Shown: positions 26,496-34,604 of the stretch, piece after piece
Position numbering within the stretch: position 1 is the first letter of the stretch
How the letters are laid out: each line of letters begins with the position of its first letter
Assembly (NCBI GenBank): GCA_016705245.1
Contig: JADIYM010000004.1
Location: 124,001-188,000 of the forward strand
Length of the DNA stretch: 64,000 nt
Source of the DNA: Blastocatellia bacterium
GTDB lineage: Bacteria > Acidobacteriota > Blastocatellia > UBA7656 > JADIYM01
Direction: 5' to 3'
Notes under the pieces: generated by a model
Told to the model about the DNA's origin: nothing
What the model saw: only the letters and a program-made list of their open reading frames with translations
The model's database searches: none
Translations under genes and position numbers: made by a program

Positions 26496-28016
26496 CTATT
26501 CGTCGCCGGACGGCGACACGTCAAAGACGTTGAAGTGCCAGCCGGGCAGGTCGATGTAAAGGGCTCCGTCGGAGAGCTCCTCGCGCGAGCGCTCGTAGAT
26601 CGCGTCTCCCATCATGTCGCGGATCGTGTAGCGATCGGTTTCGAGCGATTCGAAGGCGCTGTTCACGAGGCACTGACCCTGTCCGGATCCGTAGTTCACA
26701 ACTACGAGCGTGCGGCCCCCCCCCTCGCCCGTCCACGCATACGCGATGAACTGCTCCGAGGTCGTGTTGTCGTGCCACGCCGGATGGCAATCGAGAAGTC
26801 GCCACTCTCCGTCGCGCAGCTCGGGCCGGTCGCGAAGACAACCGACGAGGCGTTCGTAGAAATCGTGCAGCTCGACGTCGACGGGCTCAGCCGGCCGGCG
26901 GCCGAGGTGCATCGACACGTGCACCTTCCGACCGGCGAACTGGCCATCGTGAAAGAAGCGCAGGCCGGGAACGAGGAACGTCAGGATCGCGGCCGCCTGA
27001 TGCATGCCGGGCGCGAAAACGTCCGCGGCGCGCCGCTCATCGTGATTCTCGAGGAAGCGGGCCGACTTGCGCTGGAACGACATGGCGGCGCGAAGGTGGT
27101 TGCGGACTCCGTCCGTGTCGCGCGCGCGGAGCCGGTCGTAGTGGCGCTTGTCGTAGGTGTAGTCGAACCCCTGCTGCTGCAGCTCGTATTCGAGCCCCCA
27201 GTAGACCTCGGCCATGAAGACGAAATCGAGACGATCCCGCCGTACCGCCGTCACCGCCTCAGGCCAGAACGGCTCGTCAACCGGCGTCGAACCGTCGACG
27301 GGCACCGACAGTTCTCCCCACGTCCTTCGAAAAACATCCGGCAGCAGAAGCATCGCCATGTCGCAACGGACGCCGTCGCACCGTTCGGCGACGCGGACGA
27401 GTTCGGCGATCATCGCGTCGCGGAGACCGCGGTGCCGGTAGTTCAACTGATACGTGTCGGGCCAGCCCGGGAAGTAGGGATCGCGGCCGTGCGCGATCAC
27501 CGCGTCGCCGTGGGCTGAGACGACCGGCTTGTAGTTTTGTGGTTCGTCGCGAAGGAGCGCGTCATCGCCCTGGACGAGGAACTCGGGATGCGAAGCTACC
27601 CATGGATGGTCGAGCGCGACGTGGTTCGGCACGAAGTCGAGCATGAGCTTGAGGCCCCGAGCGGCGAGCCGCGCGCGCAGGTTCGCGAGCGCGCCGTCGC
27701 CGCCGAAGTCTTCGTGGACGGTGTAGGAACGGATGGCGTACGGGGACCCGCAGATGTCGTCCTCGAGGAGCCCCGGAAGCGTTCGCACGAACTCGGCTCG
27801 CCAATCGGGGTTGGATCGCGAGACCGCGCGAGAGGCCTCGCCGGTCTGCCAGACGCCAAGGAACCAGACCCACTCGAACCCGTTGATCGCAAGGCTGTCG
27901 AGCAGGTCATCAGGCACGTCTTCGAGCGTCGCCATGCGATGGAGCTGGTTGCCGCGCTCTTCCAGGAGGATGCGCGTGTTGATCTGGTAGAGAGACGGAT
28001 AGGCGGACGAACGCAT
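26496..28016 (-). CDS. GH13 alpha-amylase-family protein
   Basis: The 506-residue protein (ATG 28016, preceded by GAGGAGG) has no signal peptide and starts MRSSAYPSLYQINTRILLEE. GH13 motifs: MLDFVPNHVALDHPW (I), CDGVRCDMAMLLLP with nucleophile Asp (II), FMAEVYWGLE with Glu (III), FLENHDERRAADVF with Asp (IV). Members with this N-terminus are annotated as alpha-amylase or glycosidase-like proteins; they lack a starch-binding domain and are probably cytoplasmic. The in-frame DNA upstream of 28016 is part of a large inverted repeat (family E) and not coding. It precedes the MBL-fold gene on the same strand with a 37-base gap. Confidence 0.88.
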   Translation of the reverse strand: MRSSAYPSLYQINTRILLEERGNQLHRMATLEDVPDDLLDSLAINGFEWVWFLGVWQTGEASRAVSRSNPDWRAEFVRTLPGLLEDDICGSPYAIRSYTVHEDFGGDGALANLRARLAARGLKLMLDFVPNHVALDHPWVASHPEFLVQGDDALLRDEPQNYKPVVSAHGDAVIAHGRDPYFPGWPDTYQLNYRHRGLRDAMIAELVRVAERCDGVRCDMAMLLLPDVFRRTWGELSVPVDGSTPVDEPFWPEAVTAVRRDRLDFVFMAEVYWGLEYELQQQGFDYTYDKRHYDRLRARDTDGVRNHLRAAMSFQRKSARFLENHDERRAADVFAPGMHQAAAILTFLVPGLRFFHDGQFAGRKVHVSMHLGRRPAEPVDVELHDFYERLVGCLRDRPELRDGEWRLLDCHPAWHDNTTSEQFIAYAWTGEGGGRTLVVVNYGSGQGQCLVNSAFESLETDRYTIRDMMGDAIYERSREELSDGALYIDLPGWHFNVFDVSPSGDE

Positions 28017-28091
28017 GTGGCCTCCTCGGAACGGGTCGTGGGGTGAGTGCGGCGATAGTAACCCAGAACGGTTTCGAGGGCGCCTTGCGTT

Positions 28092-28215
28092 CAATGCGCG
28101 AAGCGCTTTGGAGTGCGGCGTGAATCGCCGCTGTGGATTGTCCCCCGATCCAGCACAGTTCAGGGGAAATCCAAAGCGGCGATTCACGCCGCACTCCAAA
28201 GCGCTTCGCGCATTG
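28092..28215. repeat. Large intergenic inverted repeat, family E
   Basis: Arms of about 53 bases (28092-28145 and 28163-28215) are nearly perfect complements, starting CAATGCGCGAAGCGCTTTGG and ending with its complement. It lies between the divergent GH13 and MbnP-MbnH genes. A fragment of the same arm (AATGCGCGAAGCGCTT) recurs at 49245-49260. Confidence 0.88.
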
Positions 28216-28357
28216 CGACGAGTGGCGCGCGTCGAGTTGTCGCGCCCTTGCCATCTGCGGCAGACTTCCAGAGACAAGGATTCAGCGCTCGAGATCAGGA
28301 GCGGCTGGCGGCGGCCAGCCGTTGAAGGCTCACACTCGCGAGCGCCAAGGAGAATCG

Positions 28358-30457
28358 ATGACCCATACGCTCAAGCTGTGTGCGATCGCCGCCATCGCAC
28401 TGGTTTTCGCGACAGCATTCCTGACGGACACGGCTGCCAGCTCCGACCCGACCAGCTCAGACCCGACCTGGCCGGACGCGACAAGTCCGGACGCCAACGC
28501 CACCGGGGCGGCGCAGCAGCCGCCGGCGAAGCTCGAGCCGCGAACCGATGCGGTCAAGGCCGCGACCCGCGAAGTCGCCATCCGGTTCCGTGCCGTGGTC
28601 GGCGCGAAACCGTTCCGGTGCGGCGAATCCTACTCCGGCATCGGCACGACGAAGTCAACGATCACTCCAACCGACTTCCGCTTCTTCGTTCACAACGTCC
28701 GTCTCGTCACCGATCAGGGCACCGAGGTCCCCGTCGCGCTCACGCAGGACCGCAAGTGGCAGTACCGCAATCTCGCGCTCGTCGACTTCGAGAACGGCCA
28801 GGGACCGTGTTCGAACGGCTCGTCCGTCACGCGCGAGATCGTGGCCGGAACCGTTCCAGTCGGACGGTACGTCGGCGTCCGATTCACGGTCGGCATTCCG
28901 TTCGACCTCAACCACGAAGACCCGCTGCTCCAGCCGTCGCCGCTCAACCTCACGCACATGCACTGGGTCTGGAATGGCGGCTACAAGTTCATCCGCCTCG
29001 ACCTGAAGTCGACGGGCGCGACGCAGGGCCTCGCGTTCCACATCGGCAGCACGAATTGTACGCCGAACGCCAGCGTCCAGGAGCCGCCGACTGAATGCGC
29101 CCACCCGAACCGCACCGAAGTCGCGCTCACGGGCTTCGATCCTGACACGGACACGGTCGCCGTCGACATCGCAGAGTTGCTCGCGGCCGCAAACGTCGAC
29201 GTCAACACGCCTGATACCGGTCCCGGATGCATGTCCGAACCGGGCGACGCCGATTGCGCTCCGATCTTCCGGTCGCTCGGATTGCCGTTCGGGGATGCCC
29301 CGGGAGGAGTCCAGTCGGTCTTCCGCGTCGAGAAGGGCGTCACTCGCGCCTCGGCAACCGAGGCCGCCTATGTCTGGCGGCTGCCGCAGAAGTTCCCGAT
29401 GCCGCGCGTCCCGGCCGACAACCCGATGTCGGACGAAAAGGTCGAGCTCGGGCGATACCTCTTCTACGACACGCGGTTGTCGAGCACGGGCAAGGTGTCG
29501 TGCGGAACGTGCCACGAGCAGGCCAAGGCATTCACCGACGGACGAGCGCTTGCCGTCGGCGCCACAGGCCAGGTGCACCCTCGCAACAGCATGACGCTGG
29601 GCAACGTTGCCTACAGCCCGACGCTCACGTGGGCGAATCCGCACTTTCGCGAAGTCGAACGGCAGTTGCTCGTACCCCTTTTCGGTGAAGACCCGGTCGA
29701 GATGGGGATGGCCGGCAAGGAAAAGAAGCTGCTCAAGACGCTGAAGGGCGACCAGCGGTACCGCGCGATGTTTGCCGCCGCCTACCCAGGCGAGGCGGAC
29801 CCGTTCAGTATTCCGAACGTCGCGCGATCGATCGCGAGCTTCGTGCGAACGATCATCTCCGGAGGGTCACCCTACGACACATACCGATTCGGTCGCGTGG
29901 CGAACGGCATCTCGGTCGAGGCCAAGCGAGGCGAGGCACTCTTCTTCAGCGAGAGGCTCGACTGTTTTCACTGCCACATCGGAATGAACTTCTCGGGCCC
30001 GCTGGTCTTCGAGGGCCTCGAGCTCGATGAAGCGGAGTTTCACAACAACGGTCTCTACAACATCGACGGCAAGGGCGGATATCCGCCGCGAAATCGTGGC
30101 CTGTTCGACGTCACCGGCGTTCCCGAGGACATGGGTAAGTTCAAGGCTCCGTCGCTGCGAAATCTGAAGTTCACCGCACCTTACATGCACGACGGCAGCC
30201 TCGCGACGCTCGACGACGTCATCGATCACTACGAGGCCGGCGGGAGGGTGATTCACTCTGGAAAGTCTGCCGGCGACGGTCGCGCGAATCCGTACAAGAA
30301 CCTGTTCGTGAAGGGTTTTAAGCTGACTCCGGAGGAGCGCCGCGAGCTGATCACGTTCCTGATGACCCTGACCGACGAAAGCTTCGTGACGGATTCTCGA
30401 TTCTCGAACCCGTTCGCGTCGCAGCCAGCCTCGCCCAAGCCGTCCAAGTCACGGTAA
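28358..30457 (+). CDS. MbnP-MbnH fusion: copper-binding MbnP-like domain joined to a di-haem cytochrome c peroxidase
   Basis: The 699-residue product (ATG 28358 after AAGGAG) has a signal peptide (LCAIAAIALVFATAFL) and then an MbnP-like domain: RFRAVVGAKPFRCGESY, TPTDFRFFVHNVRLV, LTQDRKWQYRNLALVDFENG, GVRFTVGIPFDLNHEDP and HMHWVWNGGYKFIRLD with Trp203/Trp205. The C-terminal part is a MauG/CcpA-type di-haem protein: CGTCH at 382-386, CFHCH at 536-540 and KAPSLRNLKFTAPYMHDGS. In methanotrophs MbnP and MbnH are separate neighbouring proteins in which MbnH oxidises an MbnP tryptophan to kynurenine to create a copper site. Here both are in one chain, with a continuous frame. No methanobactin genes are visible. 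It is probably periplasmic. Confidence 0.88.
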   Translation: MTHTLKLCAIAAIALVFATAFLTDTAASSDPTSSDPTWPDATSPDANATGAAQQPPAKLEPRTDAVKAATREVAIRFRAVVGAKPFRCGESYSGIGTTKSTITPTDFRFFVHNVRLVTDQGTEVPVALTQDRKWQYRNLALVDFENGQGPCSNGSSVTREIVAGTVPVGRYVGVRFTVGIPFDLNHEDPLLQPSPLNLTHMHWVWNGGYKFIRLDLKSTGATQGLAFHIGSTNCTPNASVQEPPTECAHPNRTEVALTGFDPDTDTVAVDIAELLAAANVDVNTPDTGPGCMSEPGDADCAPIFRSLGLPFGDAPGGVQSVFRVEKGVTRASATEAAYVWRLPQKFPMPRVPADNPMSDEKVELGRYLFYDTRLSSTGKVSCGTCHEQAKAFTDGRALAVGATGQVHPRNSMTLGNVAYSPTLTWANPHFREVERQLLVPLFGEDPVEMGMAGKEKKLLKTLKGDQRYRAMFAAAYPGEADPFSIPNVARSIASFVRTIISGGSPYDTYRFGRVANGISVEAKRGEALFFSERLDCFHCHIGMNFSGPLVFEGLELDEAEFHNNGLYNIDGKGGYPPRNRGLFDVTGVPEDMGKFKAPSLRNLKFTAPYMHDGSLATLDDVIDHYEAGGRVIHSGKSAGDGRANPYKNLFVKGFKLTPEERRELITFLMTLTDESFVTDSRFSNPFASQPASPKPSKSR

Positions 30458-30572
30458 ACACGGCGACTTCCACTGTGCTACGCGTCACAATTCGAGCTTT
30501 GCCTCGAAGCCCGGTTTCGCTATGATGCAAGCTGTAGCTCATCCCCCTGATTTCGCTTGCAAGGAGTTCCCT

Positions 30573-32384
30573 ATGGCGTCTGAGTTCTCACGTCGGAGAG
30601 GCGCGTTCGCCTCCGCGGTTGCCACGAGCGCCGCACTGCTGCTTTCGTCCGTAGCTGCCTACGCGGGACCACCGGCCGTTCCGGCCGCGCCACAGGGCCC
30701 GCTCCCCGACCTGATCGTCGGGGCGACGCGGCTCACGAGTTCCCTTCGAATCAGCAACAAGACATTCGGCTCGAACAACTGCTCGGTGGTCGAGGGTTGC
30801 GTCGTGGCCGGCTCGCGCCGGGTACTCGAGTTCGACACCCAGATCATCAATCAGGGTAATGCGGACGCCGTGCTCGGCACGCCGACGTCGAGGCCTGACC
30901 TGTTCGTGTTCAGCCCTTGCCACGGGCACTACCACATGCTCGATTCGCTCGACTACTCGATGGCCTTCGGCGGCCAGCACTCGGTCTCGCTGTACGACGT
31001 GTCGACGGGCAACTTCTTCATCACGAACAAGAATGGCGCGGGCGGCGCCGAGATCATCTACGGCTTCGGCGCTCCTGGCATGGTCCCCATCTCGGGCGAC
31101 TGGAACGCTGACGGCAAGTCGACGAACGGCGTCTACGACCCGGCGAGCGGCGCGTTCTTCCTGAAGAACACAACGGCGGGCGGTCCTGCTGACGTCGTGT
31201 TCTCGTTCGGTGCCGGCGGTCAGGGCTTCGTGCCGGTGACCGGCGACTGGGACGGTGACGGCGACGACACGATCGGCCTGTACCACCCGGCCTCGGGCAA
31301 TTTCTTCCTTCGCAACACGAACGGTTCCGGCCCGGCTGACATCGTTTTCGGGTACGGCGCCGGCGGCGCTGGTTACGTTCCGGTTGCTGGCGACTGGAAT
31401 TCGGACGACTTCGATACGGTCGGACTCTACCTCCCGGCAACGGGCACCTACTTCCTGCGCAACGCTAACTCGCCGGGTGGCGCGGACGTCGTGTTCTCGT
31501 TCGGTGCGGGTGGCGCGGTCAAGCCTGTTGTCGGCGACTGGGACGGATCGGGTGACGACACGATCGGCATCTACGACCCCGCCTCGGGAACCTACTTCCT
31601 CAACAACGCGAACGCTTCGGGTGCGGCGGACACGATGTTCACGTACGGCGGTGGCGGGCCCAACCTGCTGCCGATCGCAGGCGACTGGGACTTCGATCAG
31701 GGCGGAGTGACGCTGGCTGGCATCGTCGGTCTCAAGCAGGCGTTTTGCTGGCTCGACAGCGCGCGGGTCTCGGGCAGCCTGCCGGGCAAGTTCAACTGCA
31801 GCAACCAGGGAATCACGGCCGGATGGTCGGATATCTACGGTCGCGGTCTGGATTGCCAGTGGGTCGACATCACTGGGCTCGCCGCGGGCAACTACCAGCT
31901 TCGCGTGAGCGTGAACGACTCGACGACTCTGGTGCCCGAGTCGGATTACTCCAATAACGTGTCGGCGATCCGTGTCCGGATCACGTCGGCGACCGGACCC
32001 CAGGCGAAGGCGCCGAGTGTGCGGGTCACGTTCCCGACCGACGGCCTCGAGTTCAAGGTTGGCAAACCGGTAACGATCACGTGGGAGGTGGCTCCGGGAT
32101 CGACGGCCACGCACCAGGAAATCTGGTTTATGCCGACGCCCAAGTCGGTAGCGCCGGCCACGGCGGTCGATCACAACGATCCGCATCACGACATGATCGC
32201 GAGGGCGCGGCCGATCGCCGTCAATCTCGGACCGAACGTCCGGTCCTTCACGTGGATTCCGACGGAGGATGACGTGATGGAAATTCCGGCACAGATCATG
32301 GTCCGGGTGCAGGACAGCTACAACCTCGTGGGAACGGATCAGCGCATCGACGGTCTGATTCAGGTCGTGAAAGACGGCAAGTAG
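30573..32384 (+). CDS. Lysyl oxidase-like protein interrupted by FG-GAP-like repeat domain
   Basis: The 603-residue product (ATG 30573, AAGGAG upstream) has a signal peptide and a lysyl oxidase domain in two pieces. Piece one holds PDLIVGATRLTSSLRI and the copper motif CHGHYH (His117, 119, 121). Piece two holds GLKQAFCWLDS with Lys388 and WSDIYGRGLDCQWVDIT with Tyr422, the residues that would form the lysyl-tyrosyl quinone cofactor, then ESDYSNN. The 34-residue Lys-Tyr spacing matches animal lysyl oxidase. Between the pieces, about residues 131-380, sit five units of about 49 residues (GDWDGDGDDTIGLYHPASGN type). A C-terminal beta-domain follows (VRVTFPTDGLEFKVGKPVTI). Secreted copper amine oxidase activity on protein lysines or amines is plausible. 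Confidence 0.88.
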   Translation: MASEFSRRRGAFASAVATSAALLLSSVAAYAGPPAVPAAPQGPLPDLIVGATRLTSSLRISNKTFGSNNCSVVEGCVVAGSRRVLEFDTQIINQGNADAVLGTPTSRPDLFVFSPCHGHYHMLDSLDYSMAFGGQHSVSLYDVSTGNFFITNKNGAGGAEIIYGFGAPGMVPISGDWNADGKSTNGVYDPASGAFFLKNTTAGGPADVVFSFGAGGQGFVPVTGDWDGDGDDTIGLYHPASGNFFLRNTNGSGPADIVFGYGAGGAGYVPVAGDWNSDDFDTVGLYLPATGTYFLRNANSPGGADVVFSFGAGGAVKPVVGDWDGSGDDTIGIYDPASGTYFLNNANASGAADTMFTYGGGGPNLLPIAGDWDFDQGGVTLAGIVGLKQAFCWLDSARVSGSLPGKFNCSNQGITAGWSDIYGRGLDCQWVDITGLAAGNYQLRVSVNDSTTLVPESDYSNNVSAIRVRITSATGPQAKAPSVRVTFPTDGLEFKVGKPVTITWEVAPGSTATHQEIWFMPTPKSVAPATAVDHNDPHHDMIARARPIAVNLGPNVRSFTWIPTEDDVMEIPAQIMVRVQDSYNLVGTDQRIDGLIQVVKDGK

Positions 32385-32412
32385 CAGCTAGTCTTTTAGC
32401 AACGAACGAAAG

Positions 32413-32450
32413 GCGCCGGCGGGATCACTTCCGCCGGCGCTTCTTGCGTT
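32413..32450 (+). terminator. Rho-independent terminator after the lysyl oxidase gene
   Basis: A perfect 10-bp GC stem, GCGCCGGCGG (32413-32422) with CCGCCGGCGC (32431-32440), 8-base loop, followed by TTCTTGCGTTTT. It starts 28 bases after the stop codon. Confidence 0.85.
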
Positions 32451-32482
32451 TTGACGGCACTCGGGGCTCGAATGCGCTTCGA

Positions 32483-32718
32483 TTGACCCAGAACCCGGAG
32501 CGCAGCGAGGGGCCGACTGTAGACACCCAAGGACGCGAGTTGGACGTCGGCCCCTCGCTGCGCTCGGGGTTCTGGGTCAATCGAGGCGCGTCCAGACGGC
32601 CCGCAAGAACAGGCTACCGCCGACCCAGAACCCCGAGCGCAGCGAGGGGCCGACTGTAGACTCTACGGCCGTTGGGTTTGCCAGTCGGCCCCTCGCGGCG
32701 CTCGGGGTTCTGGGTCAA
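32483..32718. repeat. Two tandem hairpins, family F
   Basis: Copy one (32483-32581) and copy two (32621-32718) each have arms TGACCCAGAACCC...GAGCGCAGCGAGGGGCCGAC and their complement. They fill the gap between the lysyl oxidase terminator and the convergent cytochrome gene, about 138 bases apart in phase, with CGTCCAGACGGCC following each. Confidence 0.85.
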
Positions 32719-32751
32719 TCGCGATGCGTCCAGACGGCCACGCATCGAGCT

Positions 32752-33402
32752 TCAGTGCTTGCCGTACTCCAGCGGCACACCCTTTCGCTGCGCGAGGATG
32801 TACGCCTCGAGAGCGCGCATCTTCGGATCGTCCGCTGCCAGCTTCGGCCCGCGCACGGGATTCTCGATGCACCAGTTGATCATGTCTCGAAGCAATGCCG
32901 ATCTCTTCAACTGCAGCTGAAACTTCGGATACGTCTCAGGATGCGTGTTCGAAGCGTTCGGATGACACATCGCGCACGAGACACCCTCGAGACCGCCGAT
33001 AAGCTTGTCATCGTGGAACAGCTTGTCGCCATAAGCGATCTCCCTGCCCACTTCCTTCTCCCACAAGACCAGGTCTCGGGGATTGATATCAGTCGACTGC
33101 ATGGACTGCGCTTGCGACGGCTCTGCATTCGTCGCTGCCGCGTCACGCTCGCGCACCCACGCGACGGCCACCGCCGGATCCTGGCGCGCCAGCCATCCCT
33201 CCATCAACGTGTCCGCCAGCTTCTGAGCCTTGTCCTCCGACAGCCGTTCGCCAGTTTCAAAACCGGCAACCGTGACCGGCTCGCCACCGTCGCACGGCAC
33301 GACCTTCATCTCCTTCTGTTGCGCGAACACGCCGGAGGTCACGGCGAGCGTGGCCCCGAGGGCGGTCGTCACGCCGAGCTTCATCATGGATTTTCGGATC
33401 AT
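32752..33402 (-). CDS. Secreted monohaem c-type cytochrome (SoxA/TsdA-like half)
   Basis: The 216-residue product has a signal peptide (GVTTALGATLAVTSGVFAQQ) and one haem c motif, GVSCAMCHPNASN, followed by LKRSALLRDMINWCIENPVRG and DPKMRALEAYILAQRKG. The latter segments resemble the single-haem unit of SoxA/TsdA-type cytochromes, where Cys or Met serves as distal ligand; WCIENP supplies a Cys. It could accept or donate electrons for the neighbouring di-haem peroxidase. It is the last gene of a three-gene unit: peroxidase, phosphoesterase, cytochrome, with gaps of about 25 bases. Confidence 0.82.
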   Translation of the reverse strand: MIRKSMMKLGVTTALGATLAVTSGVFAQQKEMKVVPCDGGEPVTVAGFETGERLSEDKAQKLADTLMEGWLARQDPAVAVAWVRERDAAATNAEPSQAQSMQSTDINPRDLVLWEKEVGREIAYGDKLFHDDKLIGGLEGVSCAMCHPNASNTHPETYPKFQLQLKRSALLRDMINWCIENPVRGPKLAADDPKMRALEAYILAQRKGVPLEYGKH

Positions 33403-33426
33403 CGCTCGATTGCTCCTTGTTCGTGC

Positions 33427-34578
33427 TCAGTAGGACTTGAACGGCGGTGCCGGCGGCGTGTCGACAGCGCCGTTCGACGCCAGATAACGCGCCGATACCG
33501 TCATCGGATTCCGGTTCCAGAGGTTGTACTGCTTGTCGCCCCGACCACCTGCGCTCGTCGAGAACCCGCCGTCGCCCAGCCCGTCGGCTTCGTTGAACGG
33601 ATCGATGCGCGACATCTGCACCGTCAGTGGCGGCAATCCGGTCGGCGCGTACGGCCACGGCCAGGCCGTCGACAGCATCCCGTGGAAATGGATGTTCCCG
33701 ATCCGGTTCGTGAGCACCTGATGGGTGTGGCCGTGAATCACCGTCACCGTCTCGAACGGAGCCAGCAGCGCCTGCACCTGCTCGGCGTCCTCCGTCCAGA
33801 AATTCCAGTCGCGGTAGTACTTGTAGAGTGGCGAATGCGAGAAAACCACGACGGGCGTCGTCTTCGGCACCTTTGCAAGGTCGCGCGCAAGCCACTCGCG
33901 CTCCTCGTCACCGACCTCGAACCGGCTTTGCCGGCCATCGTCGAGACCGGCCACGATGCCCATTCGCTCCATCGGCGTCAGCTTCTTTTCGGTCCAGAAG
34001 TCCTTTTCGTTGACGCTCATCAACGTGACGAAATGCACGCCCTTGTGATCGAACGAGTAATACGGCGGTCCCCACAGGCTCTTCCAGAGGTCGCCCATGT
34101 CGAGGAACCAGTCGTGCTCGCCGACCATCATCTTCACCGGGGCCTTGAGCTGCCTGAGCAACTCGGCGCCGAGCATCAGCTCGTCTTTCTGACCCAGCTG
34201 GGCAATGTCGCCGCCGTAGAGGACAAAGTCCGGCTGCGGCACGAGCGCGTTCACGTCATCTATTGCCCGCTGCACGCGGTTGACGAACCGCTCGTTCACG
34301 GTCTTCGCATACAGATGCGAGTCCGAAATGTACGCGAACGAAAACGCCTGTCGCGCACCGGCGCCCTGCGAATCCGTCGATGCGCCAACTACGTTCACGA
34401 GCTGAAACGAATGCGGCAGCACGGATGACCCGGCGGCCACGCCGGCCGCCGCCGCCGCGAGCTTCATGAAGCGGCGCCGTCCCTCGAGCGTCTTTCCGGC
34501 GTCGCGGAGGCCCGCAAACCATGCCTCGCGTTCCGCCACGAATGCGTTCAAGCGCTTCTCCCATCGCAATGGATTCAT
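33427..34578 (-). CDS. Tat-exported calcineurin-like metallophosphoesterase
   Basis: The 383-residue protein has a twin-arginine signal (EGRRRFMKLAAAAAGVAAG) after a 30-residue cytoplasmic extension. Metallophosphoesterase motifs are AYISDSHLY, VLYGGDIAQLG, MMVGEHDW, FSHSPLY and VIHGHTHQVL, giving the usual dinuclear metal site. Members of this group act on phosphodiesters or phosphomonoesters. Tat export suggests folding with metal before export. It sits between the di-haem peroxidase gene (26 bases upstream) and the cytochrome gene (24 bases downstream), so it may take part in the same envelope process; the link is not explained by known pathways. Confidence 0.88.
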   Translation of the reverse strand: MNPLRWEKRLNAFVAEREAWFAGLRDAGKTLEGRRRFMKLAAAAAGVAAGSSVLPHSFQLVNVVGASTDSQGAGARQAFSFAYISDSHLYAKTVNERFVNRVQRAIDDVNALVPQPDFVLYGGDIAQLGQKDELMLGAELLRQLKAPVKMMVGEHDWFLDMGDLWKSLWGPPYYSFDHKGVHFVTLMSVNEKDFWTEKKLTPMERMGIVAGLDDGRQSRFEVGDEEREWLARDLAKVPKTTPVVVFSHSPLYKYYRDWNFWTEDAEQVQALLAPFETVTVIHGHTHQVLTNRIGNIHFHGMLSTAWPWPYAPTGLPPLTVQMSRIDPFNEADGLGDGGFSTSAGGRGDKQYNLWNRNPMTVSARYLASNGAVDTPPAPPFKSY

Positions 34579-34604
34579 TCCTCTCTCCTCCTCGGCGATC
34601 CCGG

